NCBI GenBank assembly: GCA_025935655.1
Contig: JAICUV010000008.1
Location: forward strand, 1-30,634
DNA from: Chloroflexota bacterium
GTDB lineage: Bacteria > Chloroflexota > Limnocylindria > Limnocylindrales > CSP1-4
DNA: 30,634 bases
Direction of reading: 5' to 3'
Positions 7,662-14,643 of this stretch are shown here, in pieces (the first letter of the stretch is position 1; each line of letters opens with the position of its first letter). The notes beneath the pieces are model-generated. The model was not told the origin of the DNA. It did no database searches and saw nothing but the letters and a program-made list of their open reading frames with translations. Made by a program: the position numbers and the translations under genes.

Positions 7662-9572
7662 CTACTCGTCGTCACCAGCGGGTGCGGAGCGACGGCGGCT
7701 GAGCAGCACGCCACCCACGACGAGCAGGATGACGACGACCGCGCCGCCGATGAGCAGGGTGTTGGAGCTCTCGCCGGAGGCGGTGCCCGTGTCGGCGCTG
7801 GGGGCCGGCGTGGCCGGTGCCGCGCTGCCCGGGGCGGCCGACGCGCCCGGGGAGCCCGCCGCGGACGGAGACGGGCTCGGGGCGAGCGTCGCGTCCGTCA
7901 GCAGCGTGTAGTTGAGGTCACCGTAGGTGAACATCGGCGTGCCGCTCTCGGGCATGTTCTGCCAGCCGGCGAACCGGTCCGTGCGGTACACGTCGAGGTT
8001 GGAGTCGTAGTACAGGACGTCGTAGGGCGCCTCGTCGTAGATCAGGTTCTGCATCTGGGCGAGGGTCGCGTGACGCTCCGCACCGGCCTGGGTGAGCTGG
8101 AGGTCGTACAGCTTGTCGTACTCGGGGTTGCAGTACTGGCTGTCTGACGTCCCGCCGATCGCGTCGCAGCGGAAGATCTGCAGCAGGGCGTTGGGGTCGG
8201 GGTTGCCCGACCAGCCCCAGAGCTCGATGTCGTACTTCGCCGTCCCATCGCCCTCCGGCGGCAGGACGAGCTCGCCGAGGGCGGCGCTCGTGAGGACCTG
8301 GGTCGAGACCTGGATCCCGAGCTGGCCGTACCAGTCCTTGATGAACTCGGCCGACTTGGCGTACCCGGCGTCCGAATCCGGCGCGTACAGGCGCAGCTTG
8401 ATCGGCTTGCCTTCCTTGTCGATCCGGTTGCCGCTCGCGTCGGTCGTGTAGCCGGCCGCCTCGAGCTTCTGCTTGGCCAGCTCGATGTCGAACGTCCGGG
8501 GCTTGTCGGGCTCGACGTGCCAGTCCGAGAGGACCGGCGGCACGACGGTGGTGCCCGGGTCGCCGAAGCCGCCGAGGACGCGCTCCACGAGGGCCATCCG
8601 GTCGACGGCGTAGCCGAGCGCGTCACGGAAGGCCGGGTCGAGCAGCGCCTTGGTGGACGGGCCGCCGTCCGGGATGGTCTTGCCGGTGCCCGTGCCGTAG
8701 GTGTTGAACGCCATCTGCGTCCAGCCGTTGGCCTTGCCGGCGACGGCCGTGTACGTCGGATCCGCGGCGAGCTGCTTGAACTGGTCCGGGTTCACGTCGT
8801 GGGCGTAGTCGATCTCGCCGTTCTTGAGCGCCTGGAACATGCCGTCGACGTTGTCGGGGAAGAAGCGGATGACCACCTCGTCCTCGAAGCCCTGCTGGCC
8901 CCAGTAGTTGGGGTTGCGCACGAAGCGCGCGAACTGGCCGGTCTGCCACTCAGCGAGCGTGTACGGCCCGGTGCCCACGAGCGGCCCGTCGAACTTCTCG
9001 TCGGACATCTTCTTGTAGTCGACCTTGCCGTAGATGTGCCTGGGCAGGATCGGGACGTAGACCTGGAAGACGCGATCGGACTGGTCGGTCGTGTAGGCGA
9101 TGAACGTGCTGTCGTCCGGGCACTCGACCTTGGTGACGCCGGCGTCCTTGACGTTCGGGTCCAGGTAGCCCGCGCCGACGTTCGAGCCGTCGGCGATGGC
9201 CGCGAGCGCGAGCCCCCACGAGTAGCACGCGTCCTGCGACGTCGCGGGCGTCCCGTCGGACCACTTCATGCCGTCCCGGATGTGGTAGGTCACCTTGTCC
9301 GCCGAGCGCTCCCAGCGATCCGCAAAGCCCGGTCCGGGCGAGGTGTCCAGGTTGAAGTTCGTCAGCAGGTCGTAGGTGAGCTGGAACGCCTCGTAGCCCA
9401 CCACGAGGTAGGTGTTGAACGGGTTCGTCGAGTCGAGGTCCTGCGTGGTGCCCACGGTGAGCACGACGGGGTCCGCGGCCGCGACGGGAGCCGCAGCGGG
9501 GAGCAGCATGGAGACCGCGAGCAGCAGCGCGGCACTCGACCGCCTGCGGCTGGGGCCCTTGGACAGGGGCAT
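7662..9572 (-). CDS. ABC transporter substrate-binding protein (family 5, peptide/nickel type) with C-terminal membrane anchor
   Basis: 636 residues. A signal peptide spans about 1-33 (SRRRSS, a hydrophobic core, then APVAAA). It has no lipobox Cys, so it is not a lipoprotein. The family 5 solute-binding domain follows, with the typical segments WERSADKVTYHIRDGMKWSD and LVGTGPYTLAEW. Near the C-terminus a Pro/Ser/Ala-rich linker (about 565-600) leads to a hydrophobic helix (about 604-624) and a basic tail (SRRRSAPAGDDE), so the protein is probably membrane-anchored at its C-terminus. The family binds oligopeptides, nickel complexes or other amines. The ATG at 9572 has a strong GAGGAGGAG at 9581-9589 with 8-base spacing. 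It heads the importer operon. Confidence 0.93.
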   Translation of the reverse strand: MPLSKGPSRRRSSAALLLAVSMLLPAAAPVAAADPVVLTVGTTQDLDSTNPFNTYLVVGYEAFQLTYDLLTNFNLDTSPGPGFADRWERSADKVTYHIRDGMKWSDGTPATSQDACYSWGLALAAIADGSNVGAGYLDPNVKDAGVTKVECPDDSTFIAYTTDQSDRVFQVYVPILPRHIYGKVDYKKMSDEKFDGPLVGTGPYTLAEWQTGQFARFVRNPNYWGQQGFEDEVVIRFFPDNVDGMFQALKNGEIDYAHDVNPDQFKQLAADPTYTAVAGKANGWTQMAFNTYGTGTGKTIPDGGPSTKALLDPAFRDALGYAVDRMALVERVLGGFGDPGTTVVPPVLSDWHVEPDKPRTFDIELAKQKLEAAGYTTDASGNRIDKEGKPIKLRLYAPDSDAGYAKSAEFIKDWYGQLGIQVSTQVLTSAALGELVLPPEGDGTAKYDIELWGWSGNPDPNALLQIFRCDAIGGTSDSQYCNPEYDKLYDLQLTQAGAERHATLAQMQNLIYDEAPYDVLYYDSNLDVYRTDRFAGWQNMPESGTPMFTYGDLNYTLLTDATLAPSPSPSAAGSPGASAAPGSAAPATPAPSADTGTASGESSNTLLIGGAVVVILLVVGGVLLSRRRSAPAGDDE

Positions 9573-9580
9573 CGGGGGTT

Positions 9581-9589
9581 CTCCTCCTC
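9581..9589 (-). promoter_or_regulatory. Strong Shine-Dalgarno of the substrate-binding protein gene
   Basis: On the minus strand this reads GAGGAGGAG, 8 bases before the ATG at 9572. It is the strongest ribosome-binding site in the window, consistent with high expression of a binding protein. Confidence 0.8.
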
Positions 9590-9691
9590 GGATGCTTGAC
9601 GGCCACCCCTCCTCCAGGGCGATCCGTCACGCCGTCGCCGGCGGTGGCTGGGGCGGAGCGTGGCACAGGGTCCGGTGCGCTGCAACCAGAT

Positions 9692-9715
9692 TCCCGTACG
9701 GTCCGCGGTACGGGA
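9692..9715 (-). terminator. Candidate terminator hairpin downstream of the flavin oxidase gene
   Basis: An 8-bp perfect stem (9692-9699 with 9708-9715) and an 8-base loop, beginning about 24 bases after the oxidase stop at 9740. Only a weakly T-rich sequence follows on the minus strand, so this could be a weak intrinsic terminator, or an upstream regulatory element of the binding-protein gene. The rest of 9590-9739 holds no convincing gene or promoter; a TTGCAG-17-CACGCT pair on the minus strand is too weak to call. Confidence 0.4.
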
Positions 9716-9739
9716 CGGGTTCAGTCCACCGATGGTGCC

Positions 9740-10936
9740 TCAGATGAGGAACGTGCGCACGGGCGAGGAGTCGCGCAGGATGGGCCGATCGATGCGGAAG
9801 GCCCCGAGCTCCGGCTCCGACGGGCTGGAGCCGTCGAGCGCCCGCTCCACCATGATCCGGCCGAGGACGCTCGCGAACTTGTACGCGTGCGCCGAACCCA
9901 GCACGAGGTGCACGTCCGGGTGCTCCGGGAGCGCGTCGACGACGAAGTCCCGGTCCGGGGTCAGCGTGTACAGGCAGGTCTTGGTCAGGAACGGCTCCAC
10001 GGCCATCCCCGGCAGGTGCGCCTCGAGGAACGCCATGACCCGGGCGTGGGCATCCTCGTCGCGCTCGTACGTGCGGGTGGCGTTGGTGACCTCACGGCCG
10101 CCCACGTCCTGGCCGATCTTGGGCCCCGGATGCCCGTGCGTCGGGAAGCCGTAGAAGCTGGGCTCGTGCATCCAGATCCAGACCGGGAACCGGTCCGGGC
10201 CGAACAGCGCGGGGTCGACGCGGGGCGTGAACCAGCTGACCTGCTCCTGGGTGATCGTGAGCGGAAGATGCGCGCCGAGGGGCGCCAGCAGGTCGTTGGC
10301 CCAGGAGTCCGTGGCCAGGATGACCGTGCCGGCCGTGATCCGCTCGCCGTTCTCGAGGTGGAGGGCGACCTCGCCGGCGGTGCTCTCGATGCGGGCGACC
10401 GCGGCGTGCTCGCGGAGCGTGGCGCCATGGCGCGTCGCGAGGTCCCGGTGGGCGGCGTTGCCGCGGGACGGGTCCGCGAGCCCGGCATCCGGCTGGAACA
10501 GCCCCATGTGCTGTTCGCCCAGGCGCCAGGCTGGGAAGCGGCGCATGACCTCGCCCGCGTCGAGCGTCTCGAACGGGACGCCCTCCGCGCGCATCGAGGC
10601 GACGTACGCGTCCAGGTCGATCTCCACGCCGTGGTCCTTCTCGCGCGGGCCGACGTCGAGGCCTCCGGTGCGGAACACGACCCGGGTGCCGCTCTCCGCC
10701 TCGACCTCCGCCCACGTGGCGTAGGCGCGCTTTGCGAGACGCACGTAGTCCGGGCGGTGGTAGCTGAGGCGGATGATGCGGCTGACGTCCTGGCTCGCGC
10801 CGAACGAGTGGCCGATCTCGAAGCGCTCGAGGGCGAGGACCCGGACCCCATCCCGCCGCGACGCCCAGTACGCCGCCGCGGACCCGAGGGCGCCCAGCCC
10901 GACGACGACGACATCCCAGTCCGTGCGCCGGGTCAT
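9740..10936 (-). CDS. Flavin-dependent amine oxidase of the monomeric sarcosine oxidase / N-methyltryptophan oxidase family
   Basis: 398 residues, close to the usual 385-400. The Rossmann FAD motif GLGALG is at 13-18, with acidic LERFE ending the second strand. Cys321 in KTCLYTLTPDRDF matches the Cys that covalently binds FAD in monomeric sarcosine oxidase. Lys273 in GPKIG matches the oxygen-activating Lys, and Lys353 in SAHAYKFA matches the conserved Lys near the substrate carboxylate. The expected reaction is oxidation of a secondary N-methyl amine to the primary amine, formaldehyde and hydrogen peroxide in the cytoplasm. Its ATG overlaps the stop of the Rieske gene (ATGA, 10933-10936), so the two enzymes are likely to act in one pathway. 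The exact substrate is unknown. Confidence 0.88.
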   Translation of the reverse strand: MTRRTDWDVVVVGLGALGSAAAYWASRRDGVRVLALERFEIGHSFGASQDVSRIIRLSYHRPDYVRLAKRAYATWAEVEAESGTRVVFRTGGLDVGPREKDHGVEIDLDAYVASMRAEGVPFETLDAGEVMRRFPAWRLGEQHMGLFQPDAGLADPSRGNAAHRDLATRHGATLREHAAVARIESTAGEVALHLENGERITAGTVILATDSWANDLLAPLGAHLPLTITQEQVSWFTPRVDPALFGPDRFPVWIWMHEPSFYGFPTHGHPGPKIGQDVGGREVTNATRTYERDEDAHARVMAFLEAHLPGMAVEPFLTKTCLYTLTPDRDFVVDALPEHPDVHLVLGSAHAYKFASVLGRIMVERALDGSSPSEPELGAFRIDRPILRDSSPVRTFLI

Positions 10937-12162
10937 GCACTCGCCTCCGTCGGCTGGACCCGGATGGCGTCCTCGCCCACGGTGTCGGCGAGGTAGCGCC
11001 GGATGTCGAGGCTCATGTCCTCCATCGGGGCATACCAGCCGAACTCGAAGAACCGGCTCGTCATGCCGTCCTGCACCCCCTCGCACACGGTCCAGTCCTG
11101 GCGGTTGACGAGGTCCCAGAAGTCCACGGCGTCGCCCGGGTCGAAGCCGGGCCTGGCCATCTCGTCCGGGTGGAACAGCCAGTCCACCACGACCAGCGTG
11201 CGGTCAGCCGCCTTGGGCACGAGCGTGAACGCCGCCACGTGGTCGGCGGACAGGCTGACCATGAGGTTGGGGTAGACGAGCTCCCCCTTGTGCCGGGTCT
11301 GCTCGAACGCGTCGAGGCCGGGGAACGGCGCCCGGTCCGTCGTGCCGGTCAGCGTGAACGTGAACGTCCCCTCGGCCTGGGGCACCCCGTTGTCCCAGTC
11401 GAGGTTGGCGCCTCCCTTGTCCCGGAACGCCGGGACGATCCGGCACAGCTCCGGGTGGACGCCCGCGCAGTGGTAGCACTCGTTGTAGTTCTCGACGATG
11501 ACCTTCCAGTTGGCGCGGACGTCGTACACGATCCGCCGGGCGGTTCTGAGGTCCGCGAGGGGGTAGCGCGCGACGCGCGCGGGGATCTCGCCCAGCTGCC
11601 CGGCGAGCGTGCGGCCCTCCGCGGCGACGCGCTCCGGCGAGGCGTTGACGAAGATCCAGCCGCCCCACGTGTCGAGGGCCAGGGCATGGAGGCCGAACGC
11701 CGCCGGGTCGAAGTCGTCTGCCTCGCCGAGGTACGGCGCGTTCCTGACCGCGCCATCCAGCTCGTAGCACCACGAGTGGTACGCGCAGCGGATGACGCCC
11801 TTGAACGTGCCCGACGGTCCCGGCGTCTCCCCGCTCGCCGGGTCCGCGCGCTGATGGGCCTGGGTCAGCCGGTTGCCGCGGTGGCGGCAGACGTCGACGT
11901 GCGCGGACAGCCCGCCCGCCCGGTTGCGCACCACGATCACGCGCTCGCCGGCGAGGTCGACGGACAGGAAGTCGCCGGGCTCGGGGAGCTGCTCCTCCCG
12001 GCCGACCGCGACCCACTCGCGCCACCACAGGCGCTCGCGCTCGAGCTCGAGGAACGCGTCGTCGACGTACGCGGCCCGCGGGAGGCTCGCCTCGAAGGCG
12101 CTGCGGCCCATGCGGTTGGGGAACGCGAGATCGAGCGCGCGCTCGTCGTCGAGGGACGCCAT
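10933..12162 (-). CDS. Rieske non-heme iron oxygenase, alpha subunit (betaine/choline-type N-demethylase branch)
   Basis: 409 residues. Rieske [2Fe-2S] ligands are Cys92-x-His94 and Cys126-x2-His129 (CAYHSWCYELDG). The catalytic domain has ENYNECYHCAGVHPE at 224-238, with His231 and His236 as iron ligands and Glu228 where many ring dioxygenases have the bridging Asp. Glu at this site is characteristic of the choline monooxygenase and glycine betaine demethylase branch. The likely reaction is hydroxylation of an N-methyl or C-H group next to nitrogen, followed by loss of formaldehyde. No reductase subunit gene is present nearby. The ATG at 12162 is preceded by GAGGG at a spacing of about 8; a GTG at 12180 is an in-frame alternative. 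The gene is divergent from the TetR gene and coupled to the flavin oxidase. Confidence 0.88.
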   Translation of the reverse strand: MASLDDERALDLAFPNRMGRSAFEASLPRAAYVDDAFLELERERLWWREWVAVGREEQLPEPGDFLSVDLAGERVIVVRNRAGGLSAHVDVCRHRGNRLTQAHQRADPASGETPGPSGTFKGVIRCAYHSWCYELDGAVRNAPYLGEADDFDPAAFGLHALALDTWGGWIFVNASPERVAAEGRTLAGQLGEIPARVARYPLADLRTARRIVYDVRANWKVIVENYNECYHCAGVHPELCRIVPAFRDKGGANLDWDNGVPQAEGTFTFTLTGTTDRAPFPGLDAFEQTRHKGELVYPNLMVSLSADHVAAFTLVPKAADRTLVVVDWLFHPDEMARPGFDPGDAVDFWDLVNRQDWTVCEGVQDGMTSRFFEFGWYAPMEDMSLDIRRYLADTVGEDAIRVQPTEASA

Positions 12163-12199
12163 GTGCTGACCCTCGGTCACTGGGGATCGCCTGGATCGA

Positions 12200-12205
12200 T
12201 ATGCT
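12200..12205 (+). promoter_or_regulatory. -10 element of the tetR-family gene (candidate leaderless promoter)
   Basis: TATGCT lies 9 bases upstream of the ATG at 12215, and no Shine-Dalgarno is present. The expected transcription start falls at or next to the start codon. It nearly coincides with the opposing -10 of the Rieske gene (12201-12206). Confidence 0.5.
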
Positions 12206-12231
12206 ACGCGGACGATGAGCGAAGCTGTCAA
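12201..12231 (-). promoter_or_regulatory. Promoter of the Rieske/flavin oxidase operon
   Basis: On the minus strand a perfect TTGACA (12226-12231) is followed after 19 bases by TAGCAT (12201-12206). Transcription from here would give a leader of about 30 bases with a GAGGG ribosome site before 12162. The -35 lies inside the first codons of the divergent TetR gene. A direct repeat GGATCG (12184-12189 and 12193-12198) just downstream is a possible operator. Confidence 0.55.
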
Positions 12232-12892
12232 GCCATACCGGGCCACGCGTCGCCGTGACCCCGGGTCATCGCGAGAGCGCCAGCTCGCGGCCAAGCGCGA
12301 GGCCATGGTGGCTGCCGCCATCCGCGCCTTCGCGGAGCACGGTTACGAGGGCGCCCGGGTCGAGGCGATCGCCGCCGAGCTGGGGATCGCGAAGGGCTCC
12401 GTGTTCGCTCACTTCGACACCAAGGCCGGGCTGTTCCTCGCCGCCTACAAGGCCGCGGTCCGCCAGCGTCCCCGCTGGGGGGACGCGCCGGGTGACGTCC
12501 GCGCCGATGGCTTCTTCGCCACGGTCCGCTACTGGCTCGGCCGCACCGGCCACCTGGTCCGGGAGGACTGGACGGTCTACCGCGTCACGCTCATCGGCAA
12601 CCACGGCACGGACCTGGCGATCAAGCGCGAGGTCGTCCGATTCCTCGCCGACGAGGACCCGTACGGCACGGCCGCGTTCGTCGCCTGGGGCATCGAGCGG
12701 TGCGAGGTCCGCGACGACCTCTCCCCGGATCTCGTCACCGGCGTCCTCGATTGGCTGGCCGAGCGGTTCCAGGACGCGCAGGTCACCGACGAGCTGGACC
12801 CGGGGCTGTTCCGGCGCGCGTCCGCCACCGACCAGGCGCGCCGCGTCGACGAGTTCGTGGAGCTGCTGCGGAGCGCGACCGGCCGCCGCTGA
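12215..12892 (+). CDS. TetR/AcrR family transcriptional regulator
   Basis: 225 residues. After a basic, presumably disordered start (1-30), the TetR HTH occupies about 33-75, with AFAEHGYEGARVEAIAAELG and GIAKGSVFAHFDTKAGLF as the classical helix-turn-helix and the following helix. The remaining 150 residues are helical and variable, as expected for the ligand-binding domain. It is divergent from the Rieske/flavin oxidase operon and shares its promoter region, which makes it the likely local repressor responding to the pathway substrate or an intermediate. The start codon has no Shine-Dalgarno but a TATGCT nine bases upstream. It ends 11 bases before the convergent PAS gene. Confidence 0.93.
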   Translation: MSEAVKPYRATRRRDPGSSRERQLAAKREAMVAAAIRAFAEHGYEGARVEAIAAELGIAKGSVFAHFDTKAGLFLAAYKAAVRQRPRWGDAPGDVRADGFFATVRYWLGRTGHLVREDWTVYRVTLIGNHGTDLAIKREVVRFLADEDPYGTAAFVAWGIERCEVRDDLSPDLVTGVLDWLAERFQDAQVTDELDPGLFRRASATDQARRVDEFVELLRSATGRR

Positions 12893-12903
12893 CCGGTGGT
12901 CGC

Positions 12904-13263
12904 TCAGCCGCGCGGCGGCGCGAGACGTGGCGGCGCGAGGTGCGTCGTCACGCCGTACGTCTCCAGCGTCTCCGGGTCCGTGCGCGGCACGACGACCAGC
13001 CGCCGGGGACCGTCCGGCAGGTCGATCGAGCGGGCCAGCGGGCGACCCTCCGCGAGCACCCGGTCCAGCAGCGCGAAGGCGTCCCGGGGCCAGTCGAGCA
13101 TGGCCTCGCGAGCGGGCTGGCCCACGGCCTCGGCGCCATACCGTGCGATGAACGCCGGGTTGCCGTGCATGATCAGGTGGGCCGGCCCGAAGTGGAACGC
13201 CGCCGGCGCGGGCGAGCGGCCCAGCCGGGCCGGCGTCGGCGGATCGTGCGGGCCCACGGCCAT
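12904..13263 (-). CDS. Small single-domain PAS-like protein
   Basis: 119 residues with no effector domain. The segment from FHFGPAHLIMHGNPAFIARY to EAVGQPARE is the typical first half of a PAS domain, and LARSIDLPDGPRRLVVVPR fits the later beta strands, which usually carry a comment or rule about how a ligand is viewed by the pocket. No heme or flavin ligand can be identified with confidence. The ATG overlaps the upstream stop by one base (TGATG, 13261-13265), so it is co-translated with the PhzF-like gene. A stand-alone sensor of this kind would need a partner; none is adjacent. Confidence 0.65.
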   Translation of the reverse strand: MAVGPHDPPTPARLGRSPAPAAFHFGPAHLIMHGNPAFIARYGAEAVGQPAREAMLDWPRDAFALLDRVLAEGRPLARSIDLPDGPRRLVVVPRTDPETLETYGVTTHLAPPRLAPPRG

Positions 13264-13946
13264 CAGCCCTCGACCTCGCGCTCCTCGACCGGCTCGACGC
13301 GACCGCCGACCTCCACCGTCCCCGCGGGCCCGGGCCGCACCAGCAGCTGCGACGCCACGCCCTGGCGGATCTCCAGGGGCCGGCCGAGCAGGCCGCCCAT
13401 CATGACCGCGGCGGCGCCCGTGGCCTCGTCCTCGCGGATGCCGAGCGCCGTCGGGAAGTAGCGCGAGCGCAGGACGCCGGCCGCCTCGTCGACCCACGCC
13501 CAGCAGTAGCGCGACTCCTCGCCGCCATCGGGAGCCACGAGCGCCTCGACCTCCGCGGGGGTCGCGTACTGGACGCGGTCGATGGGATGGATCCACGCGG
13601 GGTCCGCCCGGATCCAGCCCAGCCCGCCGTCCTGCCACGTGACGACGTCACCGGCGGGTGGCCGGAGCACGTCCCCGCCCAGCCCGAGCCGGCGGAGCAG
13701 CCACCCGGTGCCCACCGTCGGGTGGCCGGCGAACGCGAGCTCGGCGCCGGGCGTGAAGATGCGGATCGAACCGGTCGCCGCGTCGTCCACGAACACCGTC
13801 TCCGAGAACCCGAGCCGAGCGGCGAGCGCCTGCCGCCGGTCCGCGCCCGGCACGGCGGCGCCGTCGAGGATCACGCCGAGCGGGTTCCCGCCCCGGCCGT
13901 CCGCCCCGACGAACACCTTGAGCACCGTGAGCCCGGTGGTCGTCAT
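13263..13946 (-). CDS. PhzF family isomerase/epimerase-like protein
   Basis: 227 residues, shorter than the usual 260-300. It has the family hallmarks: VFVGADGRGGNPLGV near the N-terminus, GFSETVFV with catalytic Glu at about 49, the segment FTPGAELAFAGHPTVGTGWL at about 64-83, and EDEATGAAA in the second half. PhzF-fold enzymes are dimers of two hot-dog-like halves and catalyse isomerisation, epimerisation or proton shifts; most family members have no known substrate. The second half appears compacted. Its ATG overlaps the stop of the Nudix gene (ATGA, 13943-13946). The operon partners suggest a metabolite repair or salvage role rather than phenazine synthesis, for which no genes are present. 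Confidence 0.85.
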   Translation of the reverse strand: MTTTGLTVLKVFVGADGRGGNPLGVILDGAAVPGADRRQALAARLGFSETVFVDDAATGSIRIFTPGAELAFAGHPTVGTGWLLRRLGLGGDVLRPPAGDVVTWQDGGLGWIRADPAWIHPIDRVQYATPAEVEALVAPDGGEESRYCWAWVDEAAGVLRSRYFPTALGIREDEATGAAAVMMGGLLGRPLEIRQGVASQLLVRPGPAGTVEVGGRVEPVEEREVEG

Positions 13947-14533
13947 CCGACGCCCTCCCTCGCCAGCGCCGCCGCGTACAGGCCGATTGCGGCGATCGTC
14001 ATCACGTCGTGGATCGCGCCCGTCGCGATCTCCGCCAGGATCTCGTCGAGCGTCGCCCAGCGCAGCTCGAGCGCCTCCGTCGCATCGGGCGTCGGGACGC
14101 CGGCCGTCAGGCCATCGGCCAGGTACAGCGCCCCACGCTCGTCCGTGACCGAGTTGGACAGGCTCAGCCGGCACAGCTGGCGCCAGCGGCCGGCCTCGTA
14201 CCCCGTCTCCTCGCGCAGCTCGCGGCGGCAGCCGGCCTCGAGCTCCTCGCCCTCGGGGACGCCGCCCTCCGGGATCTCCCAGCTGTACTCGTCGAGCGGG
14301 TAGCGATGCTGGCCGACGAGGAGGATCCGCCCATCGTCGCCGACCGCGACCACCCCGACCGCACGCGCGCGGAAGTGGACCACGCCATAGACGCCAGGGC
14401 TCCCGTCGGGCCGGTCGACCTCGTCGTGCCAGACGCCGATCCACGGGTTCTCGTAGGCGGCCGAGCGAGCGCGACGCCGCCACGGCCCGACGGCTGCGGG
14501 GAGGGATGCGGGATCGGGACGATCGCCGGTCAT
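13943..14533 (-). CDS. Nudix hydrolase (ADP-ribose pyrophosphatase-like)
   Basis: 196 residues. A full Nudix box, Gx5Ex7REUxEExGU, runs from Gly90 to Tyr112 (REL-REETGY), with the Mg-binding Glu residues present. The preceding VGQHRYPLDEYSWEIPEGG is typical of ADP-ribose/GDP-mannose pyrophosphatases (NudF-like), which split nucleoside diphosphates linked to another moiety. It is first in the Nudix-PhzF-PAS operon. There is no Shine-Dalgarno at the ATG at 14533. TACCGT lies 6 bases upstream (minus strand, 14540-14545), so a leaderless mRNA is likely. Confidence 0.9.
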   Translation of the reverse strand: MTGDRPDPASLPAAVGPWRRRARSAAYENPWIGVWHDEVDRPDGSPGVYGVVHFRARAVGVVAVGDDGRILLVGQHRYPLDEYSWEIPEGGVPEGEELEAGCRRELREETGYEAGRWRQLCRLSLSNSVTDERGALYLADGLTAGVPTPDATEALELRWATLDEILAEIATGAIHDVMTIAAIGLYAAALAREGVG

Positions 14534-14539
14534 GGTGCA

Positions 14540-14545
14540 ACGGTA
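14540..14545 (-). promoter_or_regulatory. -10 element of the Nudix operon (candidate leaderless promoter)
   Basis: TACCGT on the minus strand, 6 bases before the ATG at 14533, fits TANNNT. No ribosome-binding site is visible. Confidence 0.4.
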
Positions 14546-14558
14546 GCGGGCGACACGT

Positions 14559-14570
14559 CGACGCGCGTCG
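14559..14570. promoter_or_regulatory. Palindrome in divergent intergenic region
   Basis: CGACGCGCGTCG is a perfect 12-bp palindrome between the Nudix and alpha/beta hydrolase genes. It partly overlaps a second, shorter one (CGAC-AC-GTCG, 14551-14560). It could be an operator, but short GC palindromes are frequent at this base composition. Confidence 0.3.
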
Positions 14571-14584
14571 GGGCCCCACGGCAC

Positions 14585-14613
14585 TTGCCCGCGGCCGCGC
14601 GCGAGCAGAGACT
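14585..14613 (+). promoter_or_regulatory. Candidate promoter of the alpha/beta hydrolase gene
   Basis: TTGCCC (14585-14590), a 17-base spacer, then GAGACT (14608-14613). The latter resembles the TAGACT found before two other genes here. The ATG at 14644 follows with GAAGGGA (14633-14639) as a ribosome site. Confidence 0.35.
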
Positions 14614-14643
14614 CCTGGCGTGCCCGCCGGGCGAAGGGATCCC

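Noticed and set aside
13263..13946. Phenazine biosynthesis
   Set aside because: No other phz genes are present, and most PhzF-fold proteins are not in phenazine pathways.
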